A DNA stretch of 64,000 bases from Rebecca billardiae RCC1528 (GCA_965240325.2 OZ251232.1:682001-746000), one strand, 5' to 3'; counted from the first letter of the stretch, positions 1 to 11,917 are shown. The notes: a model not told the origin generated them from the letters alone. Numbers and translations are program-made.

Positions 1-1506
1 GCCGTGCGCGCTCGGCGCGCGCGCGCGGGCGCTCGCAGACGCCTCGGCTCGCTGCCCGCCGTGGGGCGCCGCCGGCGCCCGCTCGTCGGCGCGCTCGGCC
101 AACGCCGCCGCGGGCGCCGTGGCCGAGCCCGCGGCCGGTATCGTCGGCGCCGCCGCGGCCTCGCGCGCGGCGCGCGGCGGCGCGCACGCGCGCTGCTGCT
201 CGGCGGCGCGGCCTGCGCCTGCGCCGACACGGCCAGCGCGCGAGCCGCCGCCCAGGTCGAGCCCTCCGAGCCCGAGCCGCGTGTGCCACACCGCCGAGTC
301 GTCCTCCGGCGCGCTCTCGCCCGCCCCCCCGTCGCTGCACACGTCGCCAGAGCCCTCAGTGTCACTGCCGCCGCTGCCAGAGCCGGCGGCGCGCGCGGCG
401 TGCGCGGCCGCGCGCGCGGACGCGGCGGCACGCGCGCGCGCGCGCGCGCCGGCGGCGCCGCCCGCCTCCTCCGCGCCGTGCCGACCGTTGGCGGGCGCCG
501 CGATGCCGGCGGCCGTGCTCGCGGCGGCAGCACCGGCGCTCACGCCGCCCGCCGCGGCCGCGCCGCCAGCTCGGGCGTGCGCGTGCGCGTGCGCGTGCGG
601 CGGCGGTGTGCTCAGCAGCGCGGCGCCGCGGACCGGTGCGGGCGGCGGCGGGCTGGCGCCGCCGTCGGCCCGCGCACGCGCCGCGCCGAACGGCGCCGCG
701 TCCACGCCGATCGACGCGCGCGCGAACGGGTTGCTCGACTGCGCCACCAGCGGCGACGAGAGCGTGCTGCCATCGCAGTGCGCGGCAGCGCCGGCCGGTG
801 CGCCGCCCGCGCCCGCCGCGCCCGCCGCGCCCGTGTGCGCGCCGGCTGCTGCCGCGTGCCGCGGGAGCGCCCACCACGGCCGGCCGTCGCCCTGGTGCCA
901 GACGATCGGCGTCGAGCGCGCCGGCTGCGGCCGCGCGGCGGCCGTCGCCCGCCGCTCGCCCTGGCCGTCTGTGCTCACGCGGTCGTCCGCGGCGCACCAC
1001 GCCGCCTCGGGCGAGGCGGCGGTCGAGCGCGCGGCGCGCTTGCTCGCCGAGCGAGCGGCGCTGCCGGCGGGTGCGGAGGAGTGTGCCACCGCGGCGGAGA
1101 GCTGGCACGCCGCGAGGAAGCCCTCCAGCGCGCACTCGCTCGCTGCGCCGGCGTCAGACCGACCCGCATCCGCGGCCGACTGACACGAGGCCGAGCGCGA
1201 GTCATCGTCGCGCACCTGGGCGTCCGAGCCGTGCGCGGGCGCGTGGCTGAGGGTCTTGCTCCGCGCGGCTTTCACCGCGCGCCGCGGCGCCAGGCTCGCG
1301 TGGTTGCGCTTGCTGCCAGACGCGAGCGCTCCGGTCGGCGGTGGCGGCGGCAGCAAACCCGCGCCGCCGCTCGAGTCAGCGAGGACGAGCGAGTCGGCGC
1401 CGTCGGAGCTGGCGCAGCGGAGCACGTTGCCTTCGTACGTCCGCTGCCCCGTCTTCAGCCGGTCCCGCCAGCGGCATCCCGGGTAGCGCGGCGCCCCTGG
1501 CTCCAT
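1..1506 (-). CDS. Hypothetical acidic, low-complexity protein, 3' end cut by the window edge
   Basis: The minus strand stays open from an ATG at 1506 to the window edge, at least 502 codons. Its residue make-up is protein-like: Ser/Asp/Glu/Gly-rich stretches (for example SDTEGSGDVCSDGG near 330-370 and APEDDSAVWHTRLGLG near 280-310) and a Trp-rich patch (VWHQGDGRPWWAL near 870-910). The opposite strand in the same register gives only an arginine-rich product typical of antisense translation in GC-rich DNA. The first about 45 residues contain RLKTGQRTYEGNVLRC followed by SLVLAD, loosely like the SM-type beta fold of Ataxin-2/Lsm proteins, but this is too short to assign. A His-Ala run comes from GCGTGC repeats near 577-600. 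I do not recognise the family. It is divergent from NDUFAF7 with about 210 bp between the starts. An intron cannot be excluded. Confidence 0.5.
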   Translation of the reverse strand, partial: MEPGAPRYPGCRWRDRLKTGQRTYEGNVLRCASSDGADSLVLADSSGGAGLLPPPPPTGALASGSKRNHASLAPRRAVKAARSKTLSHAPAHGSDAQVRDDDSRSASCQSAADAGRSDAGAASECALEGFLAACQLSAAVAHSSAPAGSAARSASKRAARSTAASPEAAWCAADDRVSTDGQGERRATAAARPQPARSTPIVWHQGDGRPWWALPRHAAAAGAHTGAAGAAGAGGAPAGAAAHCDGSTLSSPLVAQSSNPFARASIGVDAAPFGAARARADGGASPPPPAPVRGAALLSTPPPHAHAHAHARAGGAAAAGGVSAGAAAASTAAGIAAPANGRHGAEEAGGAAGARARARAAASARAAAHAARAAGSGSGGSDTEGSGDVCSDGGAGESAPEDDSAVWHTRLGLGGLDLGGGSRAGRVGAGAGRAAEQQRACAPPRAAREAAAAPTIPAAGSATAPAAALAERADERAPAAPHGGQRAEASASARARAPSAHG

Positions 1507-1717
1507 GCCAAGAGCTCTCCCGCCCCCCTTCGCTGTGCCTGCCCGCCGCGCAAGCGCCAAGCAGGCTTGGCCGCGGGCACCGCCGCACTGGGCATTAGAT
1601 GAGCCCCGATACCTACCGGCGGCTACCCGCCCCGTTGAGTGCCAGTCATCATCAAATCTGAGCTCACGTCCAGCCTGAAAATCTCGTCAGCAGAAAATAG
1701 CGCGGGAAAACGAAAAC
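1507..1717. promoter_or_regulatory. Candidate bidirectional promoter between the acidic protein and NDUFAF7
   Basis: This is the 211-bp space between two divergent starts. Its right part (about 1640-1715) drops in GC relative to both flanking genes. No TATA box or known factor site can be named. The call rests on gene orientation. Confidence 0.35.
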
Positions 1718-3055
1718 ATGAGAAGCGGTGCCGACTGCCGAGGCCAGGACGCAAAGGTCCGCACGATGGCGTCGCGCTCGGCGCTCGCTCGTGAGCTGGC
1801 GGGCATGATCCGCTTCCGCGGCCCCGTCACGTTCGCCGAGTACATGCGGCAGTGCCTGACGCACCCGGTGCACGGGTACTACATGCGCCGCGACGTCTTC
1901 GGCCGGCGCGGCGACTTCATCACCGGCCCTGAGATCTCGCAGGTCTTTGGCGAGCTGGTGGGGGTGTGGTGCGTCGCGATGTGGCAGCAGCTGGGCGAGC
2001 CTCGCGCGCTGCGCGTGGTCGAGGCCGGTCCGGGGCGCGGTACGCTCATGGCCGACATGCTCCGCGTGATCTCACGCCACGAGCCCATGGCGAGCGCCAC
2101 GAGCATCGAGCTCATCGAAGTGTCTCCGTTCATGCGCGAGGCTCAGCGCGTGGCGCTCGCCGACGACAGCGACAGCACCGCGCCGCCGCGGACTCGGCTC
2201 GGCGGCATGCCAATCGCGTGGCACGACAGCGTGCGTGACCTCGTCGAGCGCGAGCGCCAGGACGCCTCCTCGCCGCCGCCGCCCTGCCTCTTCGTCGCCC
2301 ACGAGTTCCTCGACGCTCTGCCGGTGCACAAGTTCAGCCGAGCGAGGCCCGACGCGGACGGCTTGCCGGGCGAGTGGCGCGAGGTGCTCGTGGACGTGGC
2401 GGACGACGAGGCGGCGGACGAGGCGGGGGTGGTCGGCCAGCCGGACGCGGGCAGCGACGCTCGCGCCGCGCCACCGGACTTTCGGCTCGTGCTCGCGCCG
2501 GGGCCGACGCCGGCGCTTGCCGCGCTGCGGTCCCTCCTGCCCGCGCGCTCGGAGGCGCCCGACGGCGTCCGAGCCGGCGCTGCCGAGGAGGTGGAGCTGT
2601 GCCCGCTGGCGCACGCGTTCGTGCACGACGTGGGCGAGCACATCGCGGCGCACCGCGGCGGCGCGCTGCTCATCGACTACGGCCCCGCGAGCGGGCGCGT
2701 CTCGCACTCGGCGCGCGCGATCGTGGAGCACCAGTTCGTGCCGCTGCTCGAGAGGGCGGGCGAGGCGGACCTGTCCGCGCTCGTCGACTTTGGGGCGCTC
2801 AGCGGCGTCGCGCGCGAGAACGAGGGGCTCGCCGTCAGCGAGGTCGCGACGCAGCGCTCCTTCCTGGGCGCGATGGGCCTCGAGGCGCGTGTGAACGCCC
2901 TGCTCACGCGCGCGAGCGCAGCGGATGCGCGGGCGCTCGTCGCGGCTGCCCACAGGCTGGTGGCCGCCCCGGGCATGGGCGAGGAGTACAAGGCGCTCGG
3001 CTTCAGCGACAAGGCGACCGGGGGGGCAGTGGGCTTCCCGAGCGGCTCGCCTTGA
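1718..3055 (+). CDS. NDUFAF7: NDUFAF7-type protein arginine methyltransferase (complex I assembly)
   Basis: This 445-residue protein belongs to the MidA/NDUFAF7 family of SAM-dependent methyltransferases. In mitochondria the family symmetrically dimethylates an arginine of NDUFS2 early in complex I assembly. Family signatures are in order: an N-terminal helical part (FAEYMRQCLTHPVHGYY, residues about 47-64), GRRGDFITGPEISQVFGEL (about 67-86), the SAM-binding motif VEAGPGRGTLMADML (about 101-115), FVAHEFLDALPVHKF (about 192-206) and LLIDYG (about 317). Length is typical. Between residues 225 and 260 there is an Asp/Ala-rich insertion. The first ATG is at 1718 and a second in frame lies at 1766; the leader before the conserved part is short, so a mitochondrial presequence is plausible but not obvious. 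No intron is needed. It is divergent from the acidic protein on its left. Confidence 0.93.
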   Translation: MRSGADCRGQDAKVRTMASRSALARELAGMIRFRGPVTFAEYMRQCLTHPVHGYYMRRDVFGRRGDFITGPEISQVFGELVGVWCVAMWQQLGEPRALRVVEAGPGRGTLMADMLRVISRHEPMASATSIELIEVSPFMREAQRVALADDSDSTAPPRTRLGGMPIAWHDSVRDLVERERQDASSPPPPCLFVAHEFLDALPVHKFSRARPDADGLPGEWREVLVDVADDEAADEAGVVGQPDAGSDARAAPPDFRLVLAPGPTPALAALRSLLPARSEAPDGVRAGAAEEVELCPLAHAFVHDVGEHIAAHRGGALLIDYGPASGRVSHSARAIVEHQFVPLLERAGEADLSALVDFGALSGVARENEGLAVSEVATQRSFLGAMGLEARVNALLTRASAADARALVAAAHRLVAAPGMGEEYKALGFSDKATGGAVGFPSGSP

Positions 3056-4739
3056 GAGAAACCGCCCGGCGTTGCGGCGCTCGCCCTCGGCCGCGCGGAC
3101 CCTCGCGGGACAAGTCGCACCGGCAGGCGCTGCCGCCGCCGGCACCCGCGCCGAGGGCCCCTGATGATGATCGACCGGGCAGCCGTGCGATCCCGCTGGT
3201 ATCCCTCACTCAGTGACCCGGCAGACCGCGGGACCTCGCCGTCGGGCCTGGTCCAGCCGCCGTCGGGCGATGGCTGGATGGCAGAATCGATCGTCGGCGG
3301 GCGGGGCCCATTGGGCATTGCAATATGCCGGTAAATTGGATTTGTGGACGACGATTATTTATTATATTAATTGCGTCGTAGTACGAGTAGTAAACATCAA
3401 GCAGTCGTAGTAACAAAATATATAATAAATAGTAGATATATATAAGTTTTAGTAATATTATTGGCCGGGCCAGCCCGCAGCCACCCAGCCACTACTGTGT
3501 CATGGGTTCAAAACCAGTTTCCAGGTCTCTCTTCGGAGAGCGTGCGCTGAAGGATGGCGCGGCAACCTGCCACCGTGAGCCTTACGCACGTTAAAACAAA
3601 TAAACTGTACTCTCCCGCAGCTGCGCCGGCCGGCGCAGGCAGGCTGAGGCAGGCTGGCCATCGGATTGTCGTACGACGTCAGTATATAGCCGCCTCATCG
3701 ATCATCGCGCGTCATTATTATATTACGTACAGACTATACTCGTCTGATCTTACATTGGCCACGCCAAATCAGGACGGTGACTCAGGCCTGAGCCCCGGCG
3801 GAGATAGTGAGCCCGCGGGCCCGCCGGGCCGGCGCGGGGCGCCGCGGCCCCCGGGCGGCCCGCGGGCGGGCCGCGCCCGGCCGGCGTTGCGGACGACCGA
3901 CCGGCCCGGGTCCGGCGCTGCTGAATGAGCTGAATCTGATCCGGGAACAGCTAGTCCGAGCATCTTGCCCTTGATGGTGATCTCAGATCTGATGCTTGGA
4001 CTACCCCCATAGACACTACTCACTAGTGAGTACGCGTGATGAACTTGAAGTAACCGAATCTTGGAAGTTGGAACCATAATAAAATTTTGGACTACTAATC
4101 ACTGTCTGTCAGTACTAATTCTATATGATTTAAAGACAAGTGAGGCCGGTTAATTAATAAACGAATTAATAAAATTTGAGTACGTGAGCGAATCGCTGCG
4201 ACTTCCGGTCGTAACACGCGGGTACGCGGACGGCGACGGGACGGCGCGCGGCCTCCGCAGTCCGCGGCGGGACGGCGCTGCTCCGGCTCCCGGACTCGGG
4301 GCCACCGTCTGGCTGCGAGTGCGGCACTGCGGCCCGCCGAGTGCGTCTCCGACTCCGAGTCGCGGTTGACCGTGTGACTCGGTGACTGCGGGTAGTGACT
4401 AGTGACCGGTGTCTGCGGCACTCTCGGACTCGGACTCGGAGGCCGCCGGCGCCGCGCGGCCGCGGGACCCGGGCGTAGTTTTTTGAGTCTAAGCCGAGAA
4501 GGACATCAGGTATCCGGTCGGGCTCAGTCGCAGTCGGCCGGGCGCCCTGCGATCCGCCTGATCCGACTATCCGAGCAGCACCGATACTCCGACCTCTGCC
4601 TCTGGCTCAATTGCCCTCCGTATCGGACCGAGCCACGGCCGCCAGTGAGTCTGTCGATTCGGCCATCAGCCAGGAGCGGCCTTGGCAGCTGGTGGCTCGT
4701 CGTTGGAATCGAGTACGCACCGCGTCGCCGTGGATATGT
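3056..4739. other. Intergenic region with AT-rich blocks, no gene recognised
   Basis: After NDUFAF7 the composition falls to AT-rich DNA at about 3340-3470 and 4075-4180, broken by a very GC-rich patch at about 3800-3915. Reading frames here are short and not protein-like. A GGGTTCAAAACC string near 3503 recalls a tRNA T-arm, but no cloverleaf can be built. The right end would hold the 3' region of the minus-strand unknown gene that stops at 4740. Confidence 0.5.
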
Positions 4740-5192
4740 TCACGAGAGCGTGCACTGGGAAGGCTCAACGCACGCGACGTGCCCTGTGTCGTCATCATCC
4801 ACGTACACGGCGCGCCGGACGAGTGGTGTGCTCTCGCCGCCAGTGATGGGTTGCGATGGCAACGCCCCTGCGTGTCGCTGGCGCAGGCGCCCAGTCGGCT
4901 TGGCGCGACCAGCAAGCTCGGCAGCCGCGGCAGGCGGCACCGCCGGGAATGATTCGTACACGTCATTTGCGCCCACTGGGCAGCCTCCGGGCGTGTATGC
5001 TTGGCACGCGAACGCGGATGGCGTGAATGCACTCCTGGAGGGCGCGGCGACGCGTGCCGCCCGTGGGGGGCAGGATGGTGGAGCTGGCGAGGTGGACACG
5101 TGAAGTTCGTGCTGCTCCTTGAAGAGTTCGATGTTCTGATCCACGTCGACGGACGGCGTGTTGCGCTCGCCAAGCGCCCTGCGCTGCGGCAT
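4740..5192 (-). CDS. Hypothetical protein of 150 residues, divergent from SPT5
   Basis: The minus strand encodes 150 residues from an ATG at 5192 (context acagccATGccg) to a stop at 4740. The product has a balanced, non-antisense composition: MPQRRALGERNTPSVDVDQ at the start, an aromatic/Pro-rich middle (AYTPGGCPVGANDVYESF) and an acidic tail (VYVDDDDTGHVACVE). The N-terminal RRALGERN fits the RxxLxxxN form of a destruction box and resembles the start of some cell-cycle proteins, but this is only a motif match. I do not recognise the family. The start is 124 bp from that of SPT5 on the other strand. The same frame stays open upstream into SPT5 antisense; I chose the internal ATG because the Ser-rich extension is clearly antisense of the SPT5 acidic tail. 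Confidence 0.45.
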   Translation of the reverse strand: MPQRRALGERNTPSVDVDQNIELFKEQHELHVSTSPAPPSCPPRAARVAAPSRSAFTPSAFACQAYTPGGCPVGANDVYESFPAVPPAAAAELAGRAKPTGRLRQRHAGALPSQPITGGESTPLVRRAVYVDDDDTGHVACVEPSQCTLS

Positions 5193-5316
5193 GGCTGTTT
5201 GAAGCAGACCACTGCCAGCGTCCGCCTTCGGGCCCTTCGCGCTCGAAAGTCCGGGAAAAGTGGTGGCCACCGGACGGGCTTGTTGGCGACCTCTCCGCCC
5301 ACGCGGAGCAGCAGCC
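5193..5316. promoter_or_regulatory. Candidate bidirectional promoter of the 150-residue unknown and SPT5
   Basis: This is a 124-bp gap between divergent starts. It is GC-rich with no TATA box. The inference comes from gene orientation and spacing only. Confidence 0.35.
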
Positions 5317-8300
5317 ATGGGACGCGGGGGCGCGGACGACGACGACGATGAGGAGGAGGACGACGACTTCGTCCCCGGTGGCGAGGAGGAGGAGGAGGAG
5401 GAGGAGGAGGGCGGCGAGGAGGGTGGCGATGCGGACGACGCCGGCGGCGCCGCCGAGGGCGATGCCGCCGACGACGACCGGCCCGCGCGCAAGAAGCGGC
5501 GGCGCTCGCAGTTTGTCGACGACGAGGCGGGCGTGGACGAGGACGAGGACGAGGAGGACGCGGCGGACGCGCGCGCGCGCCGCGCGCGGGAGAAGGCGCG
5601 CCAGCGCCGCTCGCAGTTCATCGACGACATCGCCGAGGTCGAGGACGACGAGGACGAGGGCGACGACGACGAGGACGACGACGACGACGAGGGCGGCGCC
5701 GAGCCGGACGACGAGCCGGACGAGCTCGACGCGTCGAAGATCCGGCGGCAGAACGAGGAGCTGGCGCGGCAGCAGCGGGACAAGGAGTACGCCGACCTCG
5801 AGCGCCAGGTCGAGGAGCGCTACCGCGACCAGCAGCAGCGCGCGCGCCAGTACGCGGACGAGGGGCCGTCGAGCGGCCCGCGCGACGAGATCCGCAAGCA
5901 CGCCGAGCTGCCGAGCATGTCGGACCCGAAGCTGTTCCTGATCCGGTGCAAGCCGGGGCACGAGCGCGAGATCGTGATCTACCTCATGCAGAAGTTCGTC
6001 AACCACCGCGGCACGCCCGAGGCGCTGCAGGTCACGTCGGCGCTCGCGACCGCGATCAAGGGGTACGTGTACGTCGAGGCGCACAAGGAGGCGCACGTGC
6101 GCTCGGCCATCTCGCAGATCCGCAACCTGTTCGGCTCGTCGGTGAAGCTGGTGCCGCTCGGCGAGATGACCGACGTGCTGCGCATGCCCTCCAAGCGCGA
6201 GCGCGCCGAGTCGCAGATCGCCGTCGGCTCGTGGGTGCGGCTCAAGCGGCCGGCCGAGTACAAGGCCGACCTCGCGGCCGTGCTCAACGTCGACGACCTG
6301 CAGGCGAGCGGCGAGCTGGTCGTGCGCGTGGTGCCGCGGCTGGACTACACGATCCTGGCGCGCGAGCCGAACGAGGACGGCTCGCGCCGCCGATCCGGCG
6401 CGCGCCCCGCCGCGCGCCTCTTCAACCTCGCCGAGGCGACCAACGCCGGCTTCGAGCCGTACGCGCTCGAGCGCACCGCCAAGAACACGGCATACGGCCT
6501 CTCCCAGCCGCGCGAGTACTCGGCCTACCGCTTCGAGGACGGGTTCATGATCCGGACGGTGAAGCTGGCGCACGTCGCGACGGACGCGTCGCCGACGGCC
6601 GACGAGGTCGAGATCTTCCGCGCGATGCTCGCCTCCGTCGGCAAGGAGGGCGAGTCCGCCGCGCTGCTGAGCGGGATGGAGCGCGCCGTGCGCTCGGCCG
6701 TGCAGGCGACGTTTGTGCCGGGGGACACCGTGCGTGTCGTCGAGGGCGACATGGTCGGGCTGAAGTGCACGGTGCTGCGCGTGCACCCGGACGGCGCGCT
6801 GACGTGCCAGCCGCACCACGAGGCGCTCACCGAGCCGATCGAGCTCAAGGCCACGCAGCTCGTCAAGCACTTCCGGCTGGGCGACCACTGCCAGGTGCTG
6901 CGCGGCCAGTACGCGGGCGAGACGGGGCTGGTCGTGCGCGTGGAGGCGGACTCGGTCACGCTCTTCTCCGACCTGTCGAAGCACGAGATCGAGGTGCGCC
7001 CCGCCGACCTGACCGAGGCGGCGGAGGTCTCCGCCGGCCGCGAGACCCTCGGCGCGTACGCGCTCTACGACCTCGTCCAGCTCGACCCGACGAGCGTGGG
7101 CGTGATTGTGAAGGTGGAGCACTCCTCCTTCAAGCTGCTCGGCTCAAACGGCGCGCTGCGCACCGTGCGGCTGGGCGAGATGGGGCGGAAGCGCACGTCG
7201 CGCGGCGCGATCGCGCTCGACTCGAAGATGAACCAGATCTCCGTCGGCGACGTGCTCCTCGTCGACGACGGGCGGCAGGGCGCGGTCAAGCACCTCTTCA
7301 AGTCGTACGTCTTCCTGCACTCCGCCACGTCCGCCGAGAACGCGGGCGTGTTTGTCGTGCGAGCGCGCCAGACCGCGCTGATCGACGGCTCGTCCGCCGC
7401 GCCGAAGCCGGCGTTCCAGGGGCAGTCGTACGGCGTGGAGGTGGGCGGCGACGCGGGCGGGCCGTTCCGCCCGATGTCGCCCTCGCGCTACAACTCCGGG
7501 CTGGGCGGGCCCGGCGGCGGGTGGGACGGCGGCCGCGGGCGCGGCGGCGGGCGCGGCGGCGGCGGCGGGCGCGGCCGCGGCCGGCGCGACGAGTTCGTCA
7601 ACGCGAACGTGCGCATCCAGGCGGGCCCGTACAAGGGGATGTACGGGATGGTGCGCACGGCGAGCGAGTCCACCGCGCGCGTCGAGCTCAGCGCCAAGGC
7701 CAAGACCGTCACCGTCGACAAGACCAAGCTGATGATCGTCGAGGCGCAGGGCGGCGGCGCGCTCGGCGGCGGCGGCGGCGGCGGGCTCGCGCCGAGCCTG
7801 GCGCCGCCCGCCGGCGGCCTCGGCCTGCCCACGCCGCTGCGCGACGACGGGTTCCGCACGCCGATGCGCGGCGACGGCGCGTTCCCCTCCACGCCGATGC
7901 GCGACTCCGCGCCGCAGACCCCGCTGCACGGCGCGCTCGGCGGCGCCGCAGACAACGACGACGACGACACGCCGCACTCCAACCCCTGGGACCCCACGCG
8001 CACCCCTGCGCACGACCCGTGGTCCGCGCGCGAGTCCGTGCACGCCTCGCGCACGCCGTCGCACTCGGTGGGGTGGGATCACAACGCGGACACCGAGTCG
8101 CACGGGCTGGACGACCTGGGCCGCGGGCTCAACCACGCGCCGCAGTGGCCGCCGCCCGAGCCGATCCAGTGCGTCGCACCGCCCGAGCGCGCGCGCGCCT
8201 CCGCCGCGCGCGCCTCCGCCGCGCGCGCCGTCGCGCGCGCACCCGTCTGCGCGGCCTCCCCTTGTGGCGCACGGCCGATGACCCGCGCCGACGCGCGCGC

Positions 8301-8817
8301 GGCGCGCGGCGCGCAGGGCGGCGGGAGGGCCAGCCGAAGGGCGCGCGCCGCCGCCGCCGCCTCCGGGAGCGCCGCCAGCCTGGGCCCTGGGCCAGTCTCA
8401 CGCGCTGCCAGTGCCGCCGCCGCCTCCGCCGGTGCGCGCCGCGGCCGGCCTGCGCGCGCTCGCTCGCTGCCGCCCGCGCCGCCGCCCTCACCGCCGCCCG
8501 CGCCGCGGCGCCGCGCCCCGCCGGCCGCGCCGCCTCCGCTGCGCCCGCCCCCCCCGCGCAGGGCCCGCCGCCCCCCGGCAGCGGCCTGGGCGGCCCGATG
8601 TCGCCGCACGGCGCGGGGCTGGACGCGTATGCGCACGGCGCGCTCGCGCCGCAGCCGTACGCGGGCGGTGCGCCCGGCGGCCCCGGCCTCGGCCTCGCGG
8701 CCAACTCGCCGATGCACCCGGGCGGCGCGCTCGGCGTCACCGCCTCGCCCACGTGGTCCGGCCCGGGAGGCAGCGGCGCGCTCGTCGGCTCGCTCGGCGA
8801 CGTCGGCGGGAGCGCCG

Positions 8818-8861
<44 letters not shown>

Positions 8862-9194
8862 CCTCCGCTGCCGGCTGAGATTGAGGTGCGCGCGCTGGGC
8901 GGCGCGCACGCGGGCAAGTCGGGGAAGATCACGCAGGCGCGCGCGGGCGGCGAGCGCTACGTGGTCGCCCTGAGCTCGGAGGACGGCGTCGTCGTCGCCG
9001 AGCTCGCGCGGCACGAGCTCGAGGTGGTCGCGCCGGGCAAGAAGGACCAGATCATCATCGTGCATGGCGACCTGCTCCACTCGACCGGCACGCTGATCGG
9101 CGTGGACGGCACCGACGGCATCGTCAAGATGGACACGACCAACGACATCAAGATCGTCGAGCTACGCTCGTGCGCCAAGCTCGTGCGCACCTGA
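5317..9194 (+). CDS. SPT5: Transcription elongation factor SPT5 (DSIF large subunit), one intron
   Basis: SPT5 binds RNA polymerase II with SPT4 and controls pausing, processivity and co-transcriptional processing. The spliced product is 1154 residues, close to animal SPT5. Order: an Asp/Glu-rich N-terminus with basic patches (residues 1-150), the NGN domain starting DPKLFLIRCKPGHERE (about 204-292), a first KOW segment (SQIAVGSWVRLKRP, about 300), paired KOWs (FVPGDTVRVVEGDMVG about 466; FRLGDHCQVLRGQYAGETG about 519), a KOW at VNANVRIQAGPYKGMYG (about 761), then a C-terminal repeat region with TP motifs (PTPLRD, RTPMRG, STPMRD, QTPLHG, about 837-870) that would be phosphorylated, and two C-terminal KOWs (about 1050 and 1108). 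I start at 5317 (gcagccATGg) rather than the in-frame ATG at 5260. Exons 5317-8168 and 8582-9194 keep frame; the exact acceptor is less certain than the domain assignment. Confidence 0.92.
8169..8581 (+). other. Inferred SPT5 intron (413 bp)
   Basis: The frame carrying the NGN and KOW domains decays into Arg/Ala-only residues after about 8170, and the final KOW domains resume in another frame by about 8590. A GTGCGT donor at 8169 joined to the AG at 8580-8581 restores the frame. Another AG at 8561, after a long C-rich tract, looks stronger but would need a different donor. Confidence 0.6.
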
Positions 9195-10025
<831 letters not shown>

Positions 10026-10028
10026 GGG

Positions 10029-10177
10029 TTATGGCCCGCGGTGCAGGGCGGAGCGCGCAGCGTGGAGCCCGCACCAGCGGGCCCGAACCACGTTTCAAAA
10101 AGATCTTTGATCAAGAAAAAAGGGACGGGGGGCGGCGGAAAAAAAGGGACGGGGGGCGATTTTTAGGGCTGGCGGAG
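10029..10177 (+). repeat. Dispersed repeat, copy A
   Basis: It begins ATGGCCCGCGGTGCAGGGCG, passes through a palindromic AGATCT...TTGATCAA core, and ends with AAAAAGGGACGGGGGGCG followed by TTTTTAGGGCT. The GGGACGGGGGGCG part is duplicated here. It matches 14783-14913 along its length and 16480-16515 in part. There is no coding capacity, so a small non-autonomous element is the best guess. Confidence 0.7.
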
Positions 10178-11917
10178 ACCGAGTTTCGAGTTTTTGAGAT
10201 CGCATAGAGAGGTCTATTAGGCCGAAAAAGAGCGCGCCCAGCTGATTCCCTTAAGTAAAGTGCGATCTGGACGTCAGCTGGACGTGACATTAGTGTAACG
10301 GTTCGTTACGAGCGAATCGTACTCACGTCTTCCCGGATCGCGTGACGTCCGGACTGGGCCACATCCGGATCGTCGGAGGTGACGTGCCCCGGCACGATGG
10401 GCGATGGCGGATATGCGGGACGGCGCCTGCACGTGCCTCCGGACCCGCCTCCCGCTTGCTGCTCACGCAGTCAGCTGCGACCGTGGCGCATGATCGCAGA
10501 AGCAGTGCCGGCAGTACGGCCTGCATCAGCTAGTGCCGCGCCGTCGTGGCGCGCGCGGTACGGTTGCGCGTTTGCAGCGCTCGCCGCTCGCCGGCTCGGC
10601 GACGGCACGCGCGTGCGGCTCAGGTGTGTCAAATGCGGTCTCGTCGGCGCGCTTTCGCCTGCCACCTCGTGCACCCGTGCCGCCAGTTTCATCGTCTTCA
10701 TGAGGACTGCTGCTGCTGTCGCCATCCGCTCTCCATCACCCCGAGTCGCCGGTCGCGCGGCGCGCGCGGTAGGCACTAGGCAGGGCGTACGGTCACTCAC
10801 CCGCGCAACAGGTCAAGTGGCCAGAGTACGTCTGGTCGTTGGCTGGCACGGGCCGCAGCGCTAAAGCACCCTGCTGTCACACCCGACTCCTTCAGTACTC
10901 CGAGCTCCGCGGCACGACTCACTCGTTCGGCACGATCGCGGACGGGTCGGATCCGAGCTGATCAGCCAGAGTTGGACACAGTTTGGCAGCTACTAGTAGT
11001 AATTCCGATGCCGATGGCACGATCGCGGACGGGTCGGATCCGAGCTGATCAGCCAGTTGGACATTTGGCAGCTAGTTGTCAGACGGACGTCCGATTTGAC
11101 GACCGGTGCCGGGTGCGGTCTCAGGTCCGCTGCTGTGATTGTGTGAAGTGTGAATGAGTCTCGCGGTCGCGCAGGCAGGGCGACGGTCGGACTAATAGCT
11201 TCAGTCATCTCAGAACCGACTTCAACTGGCGAACTGCCACTACGGCGGAGAGCCGCGATTGCACGGCCACCGCGGGCCCCCAACTGCGTTGATTCTATGC
11301 AGAAAAGGACCGCGGAACGCGGTCATATTATGGCACTACAATAACTGATATTGTCTAAGAGGACGGTGCCGGTGGGAGCGCAATGCGCCGTATGGTATCA
11401 ACACCTGCCGCTGCCAATCGGCCCGAGGCAGGCGGCCGAGCGGAAGTCCGGCTGCTATCTTGGCCACCCTCTTCTCGTGCCACGAGGGTCTTTCGAGCCT
11501 GCTGCTCTGTGCGCGCGCACAACGGCCCAGAACTAACTGCTAACTCGTTGTGCTGCTCCTGAGCTTTGAGCGGGTTGGCATGGTGATGGTGATTGGTGAA
11601 TGGTGGCTCTGGAGTCTGGACAGCCAATTGGTGGCCTGGATAGTAGTTATTTATTTCATCATCTGGCGCCGAGCCGACCGACGCGGCCCTGTGTCTCTCT
11701 CGCTCACGCAGCGGACGACGCCCTTCGTTTCGGAAGCGCCCATCACTGTCCTGATGGCTGCAGCTGTTCTGGGCCCGCATCTTTCAGGGCGCCCGCCTCT
11801 GCACGATGGTCGTGCCTCGTGCCTCGCTCTCGTGCGGCTTGGCGGCTCTCGAGCTGCGTCTTCCATATGTGATCGGTACATATGTGATCCCGAGCGCTCG
11901 GAGCTGTCCGAGAAGAC
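10178..11917. other. Intergenic region with an 87-bp-spaced direct repeat, no clear gene
   Basis: A block of about 60 bp containing GGCACGATCGCGGACGGGTC occurs at about 10929-10994 and again at about 11016-11075 (offset 87 bp), differing by small indels. A shorter doublet, CATATGTGATC, lies near 11873-11890. A minus-strand frame at 10471-10800 is mildly protein-like but resembles nothing known. The right end includes the 3' flank of the RimM gene. Confidence 0.45.

Noticed and set aside
4-1602. A 532-residue Arg-rich plus-strand frame
   Set aside because: It is the exact-register antisense of a more protein-like acidic minus-strand frame.
3480-3580. Possible tRNA around GGGTTCAAAACC
   Set aside because: No acceptor, D or anticodon stem can be paired with it.
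8169-8561. SPT5 intron ending at the AG at 8561, after the C-rich tract
   Set aside because: With donor 8169 it is 393 bp (3n) and would not move into the frame of the final KOW domains; the AG at 8581 does.
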